64,000 nt of DNA from contig DATGLV010000012.1 of the NCBI GenBank assembly GCA_035293945.1, positions 46,270 through 110,269 on the forward strand, read 5' to 3'. Origin of the DNA: VAZQ01 sp035293945 (GTDB taxonomy: Bacteria > Pseudomonadota > Alphaproteobacteria > Rhizobiales > Xanthobacteraceae). Below, in pieces: positions 1 through 8,857 of this stretch (within the stretch, counting starts at the first letter, position 1; each line of letters starts with the position of its first letter). A program made the position numbers and the translations under genes. The notes beneath the pieces were generated by a model that saw only the letters and a list, made by a program, of their open reading frames with translations, had not been told where the DNA came from and did not search any database.

Positions 1-10
1 AAACCTTCTT

Positions 11-86
11 ATCCCGGGCGAAGCCGGGACCGTTCCGAGCAAAGGCTTAAGCTTGGAACGGTCCCGGCCTGATGAGGCCGGGACAA
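11..86. repeat. Dispersed palindrome, family C, copy 1
   Basis: Positions 23-36 and 55-68 form a perfect 14-base inverted repeat, GCCGGGACCGTTCC against its complement. It is flanked by outer CCCGG and CCGGGACAA segments. Close relatives occur at 5178-5319, 49184-49291 and 61014-61111, always between genes. The element lies just past the stop of the TAXI gene. There is no T-run, so it is not a typical intrinsic terminator, but its transcript would fold strongly. Confidence 0.8.
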
Positions 87-98
87 TTCGAGCGAAGC

Positions 99-1286
99 CT
101 ACCGTCCCGACGGCGCGGTGATCTGCGATTGCAGGTATTGCTGGAACTGGGCGAACAGCAATTCGCGATCGTGATCCGACAGGCCCTTCAACGAAGCCGG
201 CCCATTGTTCTGCACAAATTGATCGAATGCCGGCTTGAGCGCGACGCTCTGGTGCGCCGCGAGCCAGTCCGCGGCGGGCTTGAAGCGGGTCCAGCCCGGC
301 ATATCCGCCGCCAGATTGATCTCTGCCCATTTGGGATGGCGCGACGGATCGCGGAACTGGTCGATCTTGCCGAAGAACTCCTGCACGAACTTGGCAATCT
401 TGGCGTACCGGGCGGACCCCTCCGGCCACGCATAGGTCACGAGCAACGATCTGTTGCCGACGGTGGAGACGGAGCTGCCTTCCGGAATCAGCGCCGGATA
501 TTCCTCGTGGGTCAGCTCGGTCGGCAGGTATTTGGCGAGGATCGGACGCAGGTCGTGGCCGGGCAGGCTGCGCTCGTCGAGGGCAAGCAGATGCAGGTTG
601 TCCTGCGGCTTCACCTTGAGGATGGCCGCTTGCGGGGCGCCGGACAGGATGATCATCGCGGCAATTTCACCGCTCTTGAGCTTCTGCAACGCCTCGTCGT
701 TGTCGTAGTTGACGCGCTGCACGTCGAGCTTGAGCATGTCGAAGATGATCTGCGAGGTGACCTCGGTCTGGCTGTCCTTGAGGTTGAAGCTGACCTTCTT
801 TCCTTTCAGGTCGTCGAAGCTCCTGATGTCGTTGCGCGCCAGCACGTGGTACTCGGAATTGTAGAGCTTGGTGATGTATTGAACGCTCTGCTCGATGCCG
901 GCGTAGAGCTGCGGATCGCGTTTCTTCAGCTGTCCGAGATTGTCCTCGTCGACCACTCCCATGTCGATGCCTTTGAGGAACAACACGTCCTGCAGATTCT
1001 GCAGGCCGCCGACCCCGAGCACCGGCAGGACGCGAATACCGTCCGGCCTGAGGTCGTTGACCACGTTGCGAATGTCCTCGGCAAAGCGCGCGCAGGTGCA
1101 GGTCAACCCCGATACCACGATGGAGACCGCGATATCGTTGGTCTGCCGCTTCTTCTCTTCGTAACGAGTCGATGTTTTTTGCGCTTGCGCCGGCAAGGTC
1201 GATGCCGTTGTGACAAAGCCGAGAGAAAACAAGGCAGTGAGAGCACTCGCCGCTATCCTAGAGAAGCTCCGTCTGCAGATACTCAT
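99..1286 (-). CDS. TAXI-family TRAP transporter solute-binding protein
   Basis: This 395-residue protein starts with a Sec signal peptide (about residues 1-35, cleavage after AQA). The rest is a bilobed periplasmic binding fold of the TAXI type, recognised from the region around 'KGIDMGVVDEDN', the 'FDDLKGKKVSFN' motif and the late 'GNRSLLVTYAWPEG' segment. Such proteins normally deliver small organic acids to a fused 4TM-12TM TRAP permease, but no permease gene is near. The ATG at 1286 is preceded by GGAGGG about 9 bases upstream. It stands alone on the minus strand. The ligand cannot be predicted. Confidence 0.85.
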   Translation of the reverse strand: MSICRRSFSRIAASALTALFSLGFVTTASTLPAQAQKTSTRYEEKKRQTNDIAVSIVVSGLTCTCARFAEDIRNVVNDLRPDGIRVLPVLGVGGLQNLQDVLFLKGIDMGVVDEDNLGQLKKRDPQLYAGIEQSVQYITKLYNSEYHVLARNDIRSFDDLKGKKVSFNLKDSQTEVTSQIIFDMLKLDVQRVNYDNDEALQKLKSGEIAAMIILSGAPQAAILKVKPQDNLHLLALDERSLPGHDLRPILAKYLPTELTHEEYPALIPEGSSVSTVGNRSLLVTYAWPEGSARYAKIAKFVQEFFGKIDQFRDPSRHPKWAEINLAADMPGWTRFKPAADWLAAHQSVALKPAFDQFVQNNGPASLKGLSDHDRELLFAQFQQYLQSQITAPSGR

Positions 1287-1566
1287 TTAACAGGTCCCTC
1301 CGTTTACGCACCCTCCAGTATTCCAACGTTTCAAATTTGCTTTGCATTTTGACCTAATTGGGTTCGGGGCCGGAAGATTCTGTGGCGCAAACGCCGCCCT
1401 CGCAGGCGATCTGTGCGGCTGGTACAATGATGATGCAATGAGTGCGCGGGGCGCGTCGCAAAAGCTCGAGGCGCGAATGCGCGAGCGTGAAATTGGAAGC
1501 GAAGCGGCCGCAACCCAGCGCGTGATCGCGGCCGCAGCTCCTGTTTCCACTCGGCGGGCTACTCGC

Positions 1567-2214
1567 CTACATCGGCGCCTTGATCTCGTCGGGGGCGCCC
1601 GGGGGGACGGGGTAGCGATCAACAACGAATAGCATCGTGAGTGTGTGGAAGTGGCCCATGAGGCCGACCGTCTCGACCACGCCGCGCTCGCCGAAGCGAT
1701 CGACCATGTTCTTGAAATTGGCGTCGCTCACCTGCCGGGTCGACAAAAGCTCGCTGCAGAAATCGTAGACCGCGGCCTCATCGGCGCTCATATTGGCGGG
1801 CCGCTGGCCCACCGCCATCGCGCTGATGAAGGCCGGCGCCAAGCCGGCATCGAGCGCCTGCTGGCGATGCGAATACCAGACATATTGCCCGCCCCAGAAA
1901 CGGGCCGTCAGCATCACCGCGATTTCCTTGAGCTTGCGCGGCATCGGCGCCTTGAAGCGCAGATACTCGGTCAGCCCGCGGGAGAGGTCGGCCATCTCCG
2001 GGCTGCGCAGATTGATGTTGGAAGGGCCGCCTGGGCCCGGCGTGCGCCCGGCCGCGATCTCGCGGTCCACATAAGCCTTCTGGTCGGCATCGAGTTCGGC
2101 GTAAGTCAGCGGCTTGAAGCGCCCGCCGCGCAGGTTCAGCTCGGGTGCGGCCGCGACGGTTGCGGCTCCAATCACGGCTCCGAGGGCGCCGGCAATGATC
2201 AGCTTGGCAAACAT
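1567..2214 (-). CDS. Carboxymuconolactone decarboxylase-family protein, exported (paralogue 1)
   Basis: The 215-residue protein has an N-terminal hydrophobic stretch (about residues 3-22, rich in Ala and Gly) that looks like a signal peptide or anchor. An AhpD/CMD-like helical domain follows, with the conserved 'TARFWGGQYVWYSHRQQA' block near residues 103-120. The usual CxxC of AhpD peroxidases is absent, so thiol peroxidase activity is unlikely. A close paralogue lies at 32810-33463 with the same block and the same 'LRGGRF.PLTYAELD' start. The start is supported by GGAGGAG just upstream. The function is unknown; such proteins often accompany aromatic catabolic genes. Confidence 0.8.
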   Translation of the reverse strand: MFAKLIIAGALGAVIGAATVAAAPELNLRGGRFKPLTYAELDADQKAYVDREIAAGRTPGPGGPSNINLRSPEMADLSRGLTEYLRFKAPMPRKLKEIAVMLTARFWGGQYVWYSHRQQALDAGLAPAFISAMAVGQRPANMSADEAAVYDFCSELLSTRQVSDANFKNMVDRFGERGVVETVGLMGHFHTLTMLFVVDRYPVPPGAPDEIKAPM

Positions 2215-2310
2215 GGGCTCCTCCCTGGTTTGGCGGTAAAGCCTATGACATCGGCCGGGGAAGAGAAATCGTGGTTTAGACGCGTTCCGATCGGAAGGGT
2301 TTTCCCAATC

Positions 2311-2382
2311 GTCACCGGCTTGACCCGCGGCTCCATCTTTTTCGGAAGAAGATGGATTGCCGGGTCAGAGCCCGGCAATGAC
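2311..2382. repeat. Imperfect intergenic palindrome
   Basis: TGACCCG at 2321-2327 pairs with CGGGTCA at 2361-2367, and CCATCTT pairs with AAGATGG in the centre. The ends read GTCA and TGAC. The layout resembles the family E repeats at 47103 and 50232 but the sequence is diverged. It lies upstream of the carboxymuconolactone decarboxylase-like gene and past the end of the next minus-strand gene. Confidence 0.55.
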
Positions 2383-2443
2383 GCGGAGCTTGGATCAACT
2401 CGACCGAAATAAGCTCAACCCTAACGGATACGCGTCGCCCAGA

Positions 2444-2770
2444 TCACCGCCCGATCTGCCCAGACACCGCGTTTTCCTGTTGGTTCAGCGCCCGCTCCTC
2501 CGCGCCGGTGATGTGGCCGTGATCGAAGCCGGCCATCGCACGCTCCTCCTTGCGGATGGCGTGATCTTCCTGATGCAGGTGCCGCGCCTGCCAGTAGGAG
2601 AGCTCGCCTTCGCGGTATTCGCGATTGATGCGCCGGTCCTGGTTCTCCAGGCGATCATTGACCTGGTCGCGGCGCGGATGGTTGCGCTCCCACCAGGTCT
2701 CTGCGAAAGCGCTTGTGGTGGCGAGGCCGAGGATGGCGGCGAGGATAACGGTCTTGGCGGTGCAGATCAT
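2444..2770 (-). CDS. Small exported hypothetical protein, charged and helical
   Basis: The protein is about 108 residues from the ATG at 2770, which has AGGAGGGAG 7 bases upstream; a further in-frame start 30 bases upstream is less likely. A signal peptide (residues 1 to about 23, ending TSAFA) is followed by a highly charged helical region rich in Arg, Glu, Gln and His, with repeated 'NR.EN'/'R.NRE' and 'RHLHQEDHAIRKEERAM' segments. Similar small periplasmic proteins are frequent in Rhizobiales and have no known role. It could be a metal-binding or stress-related protein, but nothing in the sequence proves that. Confidence 0.7.
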   Translation of the reverse strand: MICTAKTVILAAILGLATTSAFAETWWERNHPRRDQVNDRLENQDRRINREYREGELSYWQARHLHQEDHAIRKEERAMAGFDHGHITGAEERALNQQENAVSGQIGR

Positions 2771-3062
2771 GTTCAGTCTCCCTCCTGGTGCGATCGCCAT
2801 AACAACGGCGGCCGGTTGGCGATGCGGGGAGTTTCGTTGAAGCTGGCTGAATGCGTCGTGGCCGGCACGTTCAAGCAGAATTCATGAGCCTGAACGTACG
2901 CGACATGGTTGTGACGGCGATCACAGTTTTGCTGCGCCGTGCATGTTCAAAGCGGGAACATTTCGCGGTGTTTGTTTGATCGTCTCACATTTTTTGCCGG
3001 CGCGGTTCAACCGTGGCAGAAAAAAAGCTGTATTCTGTGACCTACGACAGGCGGAGAAATTC

Positions 3063-4118
3063 ATGAAGCTGCCGAGTATGGGAGCGTGGCGCCGCCGCCT
3101 CACCGAAATCTCATCCGGCGTCGTCATCGCGGCGCTGGTGCTGCCCTTTTGTGCCAACGCGCAGTCGGCGGAGGAATTCTTCAAGACTGCGCAGCTGTCT
3201 CTGTATGTCGGGTCCGGCAGTGGCGGCGGCTACGATACGATCGCGCGGCTTGTCGCCCGTTATATGAGCCGCTACCTGCCGGGCAATCCCAATTTCGTCA
3301 TCAAGAACATGCCGACAGCAGCCGGTGTGGCTGCCGCGAACTTTATCGCCAATTCCGCGCCGCGCGACGGCTCTGCGATCCTGGCGACGCAGAACGCGTC
3401 GCTCCTGCTGCCGCTATACGGGTCACCCGTCGCTCATTACGATCCGCGCAAGTTCGAATGGATCGGCTCGACCGACAAGCAGCAGGCGGTCTGCACGACC
3501 TGGCATACGAGCCCGATCCGGACACTTGAGGATGCGGAGAAGCGTGACGTACCGGTCGCCGCCACTGGCGTCAGCGCCGGTCCCGGCGTCTATCCGAAGA
3601 TCCTCAACGCGTTCTTCGGCACGCGCTTCAAGGTGATCTCAGGCTACGACACCGGCAGCATGCGGCTCGCGGTCGAGAAGGGCGAGGTCGAGGGCCTCTG
3701 TGGGCTCGCTTGGCAAACCTTCAAGGTCACCAGCTTCGACTGGATCGAGAACAAACGGCTCAACGTGCTGGTCCAGCTTGGACTGACGCCGAATCCTGAG
3801 CTGCCCGATGTGCCGATGGCAATCAATCTGCTGCAAAGTTCTCAAGACCGGCAGGTGCTCGAGTTGATTGTGCTGCCGCAGGAATTCGGCCGGCCATTCC
3901 TCGCGCCTCCGGGCATTCCGGCGGATCGGATGGCGCTCTATCGTCGGGCCTTCCAGGCGGCGCTCAGCGACAGTGACTTCCGGGCAGAATCAGCCGCACA
4001 GCACCTCGGGATCGATCCTCTCGATGATCGGCAAATACAGGCCCTCCTGGGGCGGGCGTACGCGGTGCCAAAACCCATCCATGACCGGGCGGCGGTTTTT
4101 GCGGCGGAGCTGAACTGA
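3063..4118 (+). CDS. Bug/TctC-like periplasmic binding protein (diverged)
   Basis: This is about 351 residues from the ATG at 3063, with GGCGGAG upstream. Longer in-frame starts exist but would place 40 non-signal residues ahead of the signal peptide. The signal peptide ends near CANAQS. The mature part has the Bug features 'LYVGSGSGGGYDTIARLVARYM', 'PNFVIKNMPTAAG' and a C-terminal 'FGRPFLAPPGIPADRMALYR'. It is most like the protein at 45522-46553, and the two form a subgroup distinct from the classic Bug proteins at 29470 and 54296. TctA and TctB membrane partners are missing from the window. The ligand is unknown, probably a carboxylate. Confidence 0.8.
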   Translation: MKLPSMGAWRRRLTEISSGVVIAALVLPFCANAQSAEEFFKTAQLSLYVGSGSGGGYDTIARLVARYMSRYLPGNPNFVIKNMPTAAGVAAANFIANSAPRDGSAILATQNASLLLPLYGSPVAHYDPRKFEWIGSTDKQQAVCTTWHTSPIRTLEDAEKRDVPVAATGVSAGPGVYPKILNAFFGTRFKVISGYDTGSMRLAVEKGEVEGLCGLAWQTFKVTSFDWIENKRLNVLVQLGLTPNPELPDVPMAINLLQSSQDRQVLELIVLPQEFGRPFLAPPGIPADRMALYRRAFQAALSDSDFRAESAAQHLGIDPLDDRQIQALLGRAYAVPKPIHDRAAVFAAELN

Positions 4119-4322
4119 GGGCGGCGGATTCTTTTTAAGCAGCTGATATAAAATACTTTTTTGTTTTCTCCGCCGAGAGCCGACCGGCGCGGCGATCAAC
4201 CGCTAAGTCGCAATTGTGACTTGATACGATTTTGGCCGATCGTTGCCGAAATGGCACAGCCAAATCTCCGGAACCAAGCTATATGATGCACACGTTCAAC
4301 ATTTTCGCATGGGGGCTGAATC

Positions 4323-5102
4323 ATGAAGAAGACGCTTGCCGGAGCGCTGCTGACGGGTGCGATGCTGGGCACGCTGGCCGCCGGAAATGCCCTGGCCGCA
4401 GACATGCCGGTCAAAGCCCCGATGCTGATGAAGGCTCCGGCCCCGGTCTATAACTGGACTGGCTGCTATATCAATGCCGGTGCCGGCTACGGCATGTGGA
4501 ACCAGGAGGCCCAGTCGGAAACCTTCCCTGGGCTCACAGCGCTTAGCCCGACGGATACAATCGGCGGCAGAGGCTGGTTCGGGACGGTCGGTGGCGGATG
4601 CGACTACCAGGTCAGCTCCAGCATCGTGATCGGCATCCTCGGGGATTATGATTTCGGCGATATCAAGGGCACGTTTGCCGACCCGAACACCGGAGATTTC
4701 GGAACCGAGAGCGAGAAGTGGGCGTGGTCTATCGGCGGGCGAGTCGGTTGGCTGTTGACCCCGACCATCTTGACGTACGTTTCGGCCGGCTACACCGAGG
4801 CCCACTTCAACCAAGTCGACCTAAACGACTTTTTTACCGGGCTGCCCACCGGTGCGTCGCTGCCTGCGCAGACCTATCCTGGCTGGTTCATAGGCAGTGG
4901 CTTCGACTACGCAATCAATTTCTTGCCTCTGCCGCAGGGCTTGTTCTTGCGCACCGAGTATCGCTTCTCCTCCTATGAGGATGAAGATATCGAGTATACG
5001 AACAGCGGCGCCATCTGTGACGTGGGCTCGTGCGGGCTGCATTCCCGGAAATTCGTGCAGACCGTCCGCACCTCTCTGGTCTGGCGCTTCAACTGGCATT
5101 GA
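4323..5102 (+). CDS. Outer-membrane beta-barrel protein, Omp25/Omp31-like
   Basis: The 259-residue protein has a clear signal peptide (MKKTLAGALL..., cleavage after LAA near residue 26). The mature 'DMPVKAP' start and the 'YNWTGCYINAGAGYGMWN' segment are typical of Bradyrhizobium-type porin-family proteins. Alternating hydrophobic beta strands follow, and it ends in '...LVWRFNWH', an aromatic-rich last strand. Cysteines in the middle and near residues 240-245 could form a surface disulfide. It is single-gene with its own terminator at 5145-5173, which suggests a separately transcribed envelope protein. The specific function (porin or structural) is not resolved. Confidence 0.88.
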   Translation: MKKTLAGALLTGAMLGTLAAGNALAADMPVKAPMLMKAPAPVYNWTGCYINAGAGYGMWNQEAQSETFPGLTALSPTDTIGGRGWFGTVGGGCDYQVSSSIVIGILGDYDFGDIKGTFADPNTGDFGTESEKWAWSIGGRVGWLLTPTILTYVSAGYTEAHFNQVDLNDFFTGLPTGASLPAQTYPGWFIGSGFDYAINFLPLPQGLFLRTEYRFSSYEDEDIEYTNSGAICDVGSCGLHSRKFVQTVRTSLVWRFNWH

Positions 5103-5144
5103 GTGAGTTCCTCTCCCGTTTGACTTGCGCTTCATGACGACTTT

Positions 5145-5173
5145 AGCCCCGGATGCAGGTCCGGGGCTTTTTT
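5145..5173 (+). terminator. Intrinsic terminator of the Omp gene
   Basis: AGCCCCGGA (5145-5153) pairs perfectly with TCCGGGGCT (5160-5168) around a 6-base loop and is followed at once by a T-run through 5173. It sits 43 bases past the stop of the porin gene. It is the clearest Rho-independent terminator in the window. Confidence 0.92.
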
Positions 5174-5177
5174 CGTA

Positions 5178-5319
5178 CTTGTCCCGGGCGCAGTGCAGCG
5201 CGGCCGCGAATCTTAATTTCTTGCGAGGCGCTTACTCCGCGGTGCGCTGCAGACCCGGGACCGTTCCAAGCAATGAACTCTTTGGTCTGGAACGGTCCCG
5301 GCTCGGAGGCCGGGACAAG
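5178..5319. repeat. Dispersed palindrome, family C, copy 2 (longest)
   Basis: Terminal inverted repeats CTTGTCCCGG (5178-5187) and CCGGGACAAG (5310-5319) enclose a second perfect inverted repeat, CCGGGACCGTTCCA (5255-5268) with 5288-5301. The 142-bp layout is like a small non-autonomous element or extended REP unit. It fills the gap between the porin terminator and the convergent HupE-like gene. Confidence 0.8.
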
Positions 5320-5321
5320 AG

Positions 5322-5921
5322 CTAGGTTCGGAACGACCAGCCGAACATCAACATCCCGATGGCGGCGATCCAGCTGCCCGATATCCGCACCGCCAGCCGT
5401 GCCCATTCGGCTTGCACCACAGCGGCCTGACCGGCGAGCAGCGACACCACCGCAAACAGCGAGCTGGCAATGCCCAACATGCCAAGAAGCGCGCCGCTGG
5501 CGCCCGCGAGATCGTATCCATTGGCGTAGCCGTGCAGGGCGCCAAGCGCGGCCGTGAGTGCGGTCACAGCCGCAAGCGGCAGGCGCTGGTCGCTCGCGAC
5601 CAGCGCCCCCACCGCGACCGTCAGCATGGCATTAAAGCGCGGCGGCAGGGGAGGCAGGCCCATCGTCCAGCCGGCCACCATGCCGGCGAGCCAAGCCAAC
5701 GGAAGCGTCGCCAGCGCGAGACGTCCCGCCCGGGCTCCGCGCAGGCCGGCGAGCAGCGCGATGGCTATGGCCGGGAGCAAGTCTTCCGGCGACAACAGTG
5801 GATGCGCCAAGCCATCGTAGAAGGGTCCAAAGCCGCTGTTCATGAGGTGCGCGGCCGCGGGGGTTGCGCCAGGGAGGGTAAGGGCCAGCGCGACGCCAGC
5901 CCGCCACCAGCGGGCGTTCAT
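5322..5921 (-). CDS. HupE/UreJ-family membrane protein (second copy)
   Basis: The 199-residue protein has a signal-like N-terminus and about five to six hydrophobic segments. The 'GFGPFYDGLAHPLLSPEDLL' segment and the later 'GALHGYANG' histidine motif match HupE/UreJ proteins, which are linked to nickel or cobalt uptake for hydrogenase and urease. No hydrogenase or urease gene is present here. Its ATG overlaps the stop of the preceding HupE-like gene by 4 bases, showing translational coupling in a four-gene operon. Metal transport is a family-based inference. Confidence 0.82.
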   Translation of the reverse strand: MNARWWRAGVALALTLPGATPAAAHLMNSGFGPFYDGLAHPLLSPEDLLPAIAIALLAGLRGARAGRLALATLPLAWLAGMVAGWTMGLPPLPPRFNAMLTVAVGALVASDQRLPLAAVTALTAALGALHGYANGYDLAGASGALLGMLGIASSLFAVVSLLAGQAAVVQAEWARLAVRISGSWIAAIGMLMFGWSFRT

Positions 5922-6955
5922 TGCATCACCCCCAATAAGATGGCGGCTCGCTGGAAGGTCCAGAACGCGCCCGCGCCGCCGACGAGGTAGCCGGGAGCGC
6001 GGGCGAGAGCCGCCGGCCAGCTGATTTCCAGCTGACGGAACGAGCGCTCAAGCGCCACGACCAGCAACACGAACGCGATTTGGCCGATTTCCACCCCGAT
6101 GTTGAAGGTGAGCAGCGCGACCGCGAGATCCGGGCGCGGCAGCCCGGCGCCAGTCAGCGCGCCTGCAAAGCCGAATCCGTGCAAGAGCCCGAACAGGAAC
6201 GCAATCAGCCAGGGCCGCGAGATGGTCAAGCTCGTCTCCCCGCGCCAGGTGCGGGCGATCTCTGGCCCGAGGAACAGGATCGAGAGCGCGATCGCGGCAT
6301 TAAGCGGCTCGACCGCCGGATGGGCGAAACCGAGCGTTGCCACTGCGAGCGTGATGCTGTGCGCGACCGTGAACGACGTGATCGTCTTGACCAGCGTCCA
6401 GCGGTCGCCGACGATCAGCAGCAGCCCGAGCACGAACAGCAAGTGGTCGGCGCCGAACCAGATGTGCTGGATGCCAAACACGATGTAGTTGCGCGCCAGC
6501 ATCAGCGCGGTCTGCCGCTCGGGAATTACCAGCGTGGGGGCGCTCGGCTGCAGCACATTGATCGCCACCGTGCCGTCGAGGAACTGGATGCGGGTCAGCA
6601 CGTCGGTGACGGTATTTTCCAGGCCGCGGATGCGCAGCGTCTGCCCGCGGAGCTGCGGCGCGCCGAGCCGCCATGTCTGAATCGATGTCTGCGCGGGGCC
6701 TGTGCCGTTTGTTTGCGAGATCACCGGTGCAAGCAGCGCTGTCTCGCCCGAGAATTCCGGTTCGAGCGCTAGGCGCACCTCGCCCACCATCGGGGTCTGC
6801 CAAAGCACGTTGAATTCTCCGGGCGCGGTCTCCCGAAGCTCCAGATAGGCCGGGCGGATCTCGTCGGCGAGCGCCGTTACGGCGCAGCCAATGAGCGCGC
6901 ATAGGCAGACGCAGGCGGAGATCAGCCAACCGGCGCCGCGCCGCCTGCGAGTCAT
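5918..6955 (-). CDS. HupE/UreJ-family protein with periplasmic N-terminal domain
   Basis: At 345 residues this is longer than the classic HupE (about 200). A signal peptide (about residues 1-30) leads into a roughly 120-residue extracytoplasmic beta-rich domain. The HupE membrane core follows, with the metal-type motifs 'GIQHIWFGADHLLF', 'FTVAHSITL', 'GLLHGFGFAG' and 'FNIGVEIGQ'. The conserved histidines and Asp are all present. It lies between the parvulin gene upstream (16-base gap) and the smaller HupE-like gene downstream (4-base overlap). The pairing of two HupE proteins with an isomerase and a vWA protein points to an envelope module rather than hydrogenase maturation. Confidence 0.85.
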   Translation of the reverse strand: MTRRRRGAGWLISACVCLCALIGCAVTALADEIRPAYLELRETAPGEFNVLWQTPMVGEVRLALEPEFSGETALLAPVISQTNGTGPAQTSIQTWRLGAPQLRGQTLRIRGLENTVTDVLTRIQFLDGTVAINVLQPSAPTLVIPERQTALMLARNYIVFGIQHIWFGADHLLFVLGLLLIVGDRWTLVKTITSFTVAHSITLAVATLGFAHPAVEPLNAAIALSILFLGPEIARTWRGETSLTISRPWLIAFLFGLLHGFGFAGALTGAGLPRPDLAVALLTFNIGVEIGQIAFVLLVVALERSFRQLEISWPAALARAPGYLVGGAGAFWTFQRAAILLGVMQ

Positions 6956-6971
6956 GGCACCCGCCTGGGGG

Positions 6972-7925
6972 TCATGGCGCAGCCCCCTTATCGGCTTTCG
7001 CTGGCGGCGTATTGGTTTCCTCGATGAGCGCAGCTATCAGTTCCTTCACGCTGTCATCGGGCACCACTTGATATTTCTTCAAGAGGCTGAGGAAGGTGCG
7101 GTCCTCGTTCTCGCGCTGGACCTGGGCGCGCCACATCTCAACAAGTTGATCGCGGACATCATCGAACGGCTTGAGCTTGGCCGGAATAAGGGCGGTGACC
7201 TGGACGAGGTGCACACCGCGGGCTGACATGATCGGACCTTGCCACGGCCCAGGACCGAGCCTGAATATTTCAGCGGCGAATTTTGCTCCGAAATCGTTTC
7301 CGACTGTTCGTTCATCGACGTTGCTGAATTCGCTTTTCATCGGGGCCGGGTCACCGACCGGCATTGTCGGTGCACCGCTGCCGGCCTGCGAGACTTGCTG
7401 CAATGCCGCGCGCGCATCGGCTGCCGCATCCGCCCGATGCTCACGGCTGAAGTAGATTTGGGCGAATGATATGCGCGGCCGGGTGAACATGGTTTGCGGC
7501 CCGGTCTCCGCTTCGCTCGACGGCGGCCGATTCTCCTGCGCTTCGTAAAGCCGGTGCAGGTCATTCTCGCTCGGTGCGGCGGCCGGCGAATTGTCCTGCA
7601 AGAGGAACGTCATCTTCTGCGCGAGCCTTCGCCGCACCACGATGTCGTCCTTGTCGAGGCCGAGCGCCTGCGCCTCGCGGGCAAACAACGTTTCCTTCAC
7701 GAAATCGCGGACCAGGGACTTGAGCTCCTCCGGGTTGGGGTCGCGCTGGTACTGCGCCCGGAATGTGTCCTGGAGCCAGCGCACGTCGGCCTGCCCCAAC
7801 CGCACTTGCGGGGCGGCCGCCTCGCTGCCGCCGCGATTCACCCACGCATAGACGGCGAACAGTGCTGCGCCGATCAGCAGAAAATGCAGCAACGGTTCCC
7901 GGAGAAGCCGCGCCAGCTGGCTCAT
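6972..7925 (-). CDS. Membrane-anchored parvulin-type peptidyl-prolyl isomerase
   Basis: The 317-residue protein has one N-terminal transmembrane segment (about residues 13-28). A SurA/PpiD-like helical region follows (about 40-130), then a PpiC-type domain (about 145-260) seen from 'ISFAQIYFS' and 'AAEIFRLGPGPWQGPIMSARGVHLVQV'. The last strand 'RGVHLVQV' replaces the usual 'GYHIIKV', and the GG.LG loop is not clear, so it may act as a chaperone rather than an active isomerase. Its start overlaps the vWA gene stop by 4 bases. It probably assists folding of an envelope partner made by the same operon. Confidence 0.82.
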   Translation of the reverse strand: MSQLARLLREPLLHFLLIGAALFAVYAWVNRGGSEAAAPQVRLGQADVRWLQDTFRAQYQRDPNPEELKSLVRDFVKETLFAREAQALGLDKDDIVVRRRLAQKMTFLLQDNSPAAAPSENDLHRLYEAQENRPPSSEAETGPQTMFTRPRISFAQIYFSREHRADAAADARAALQQVSQAGSGAPTMPVGDPAPMKSEFSNVDERTVGNDFGAKFAAEIFRLGPGPWQGPIMSARGVHLVQVTALIPAKLKPFDDVRDQLVEMWRAQVQRENEDRTFLSLLKKYQVVPDDSVKELIAALIEETNTPPAKADKGAAP

Positions 7926-8671
7926 CGCTTCCCGATACGCATCGGGTCGGGCTTGACGTTCTGGGCGATCTCGATGATCAGCTTCTTCAAGATCGCCTCC
8001 GCAAAAGTGTCGAAGTCATTGGCGACGATCATGAAGGCGCCCGGGCCGCCGATCACGTTCTCCTTGTAATAGCGGTCGAGATAGGGCTCCCAGGCAAGGA
8101 TCGGCAGGCCGTTGATGTTGACATCCTGGGCGACCGCTTCGTCGCGCGCGCGGGTGACGGAGCGGCCGTTGCTGTTGGACCCGTCGCCCGAAATATCGAT
8201 CACACGGCGCTCACCCTTGAACGGGCTTTGCTGAAACCACTGCATGGAATAATCGATAGCGCCGGAGATCGAGGTGCCGCCGCCGAACAGCCGCCGCGGC
8301 GTCTGCTCGATGATGTCGGCCACCGCATTGGCGGAGGCCATATCCTTGACCACCGTCCACGGCACGATCTCGGCCTGCAGTCGCGGCCCGGTCCATTGGA
8401 ACATCGCCACTGCGATCGACTGGTGCTCGCCGCCGCGAACCGCCTCGACCACCTTGGGATTGCGGAACGCGTCCACGTAGCCCCTCTTCTGCAGCTCGAA
8501 GCGCGTGTAATCGACGCTGCCCGAGCAATCGACTGCGAGCAACAGATGCAGATCGACCGCGACTTGGGCGCGTGCCGGCGTGCTGAGAGCGACGGTAATC
8601 AGCGCCAAGGCGCCGCAACAACCGCGCATGATTGATCGAGCCTCTCCACGCGGATGAAAGCGCCAATTCAT
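7922..8671 (-). CDS. DUF1194 von Willebrand factor A-type exported protein
   Basis: This is the first gene of the vWA-parvulin-HupE-HupE operon. The ATG at 8671 has AGAGGA upstream; the ATG at 8629 would start directly at the signal peptide and has GGAGAGG, so the true start is uncertain. A signal peptide ending TPARA precedes a vWA domain with a complete metal-ion-dependent adhesion site: DCSGS early, the Thr of 'GGGTSISGAI', and the Asp of 'DISGDGSNSNG'. DUF1194 proteins have no established function. A full MIDAS suggests divalent-cation-dependent binding of a protein partner in the periplasm. Confidence 0.85.
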   Translation of the reverse strand: MNWRFHPRGEARSIMRGCCGALALITVALSTPARAQVAVDLHLLLAVDCSGSVDYTRFELQKRGYVDAFRNPKVVEAVRGGEHQSIAVAMFQWTGPRLQAEIVPWTVVKDMASANAVADIIEQTPRRLFGGGTSISGAIDYSMQWFQQSPFKGERRVIDISGDGSNSNGRSVTRARDEAVAQDVNINGLPILAWEPYLDRYYKENVIGGPGAFMIVANDFDTFAEAILKKLIIEIAQNVKPDPMRIGKR

Positions 8672-8857
8672 TGCAAGGTCCTCTTGAACGACAGGAATCC
8701 GGAAGGGGTGGATTGCGCAGTGCCGCCGCAAGGTCAACAATGCCGCCGACCCTGCGGAGCGGTCCGAATACTAGTGGAGCGTCGCGGTGCGCGCCAGCGT
8801 GGTGGGTGCGCGTGAACTGGCTCTAAGGCCCGTGACGACCGAGGGAGGAATTGAACG

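Noticed and set aside
1287..1566. Short ORFs in the gap between the TAXI and CMD genes
   Set aside because: No ribosome site, domain or conserved pattern was seen; nothing convincing is in this gap.
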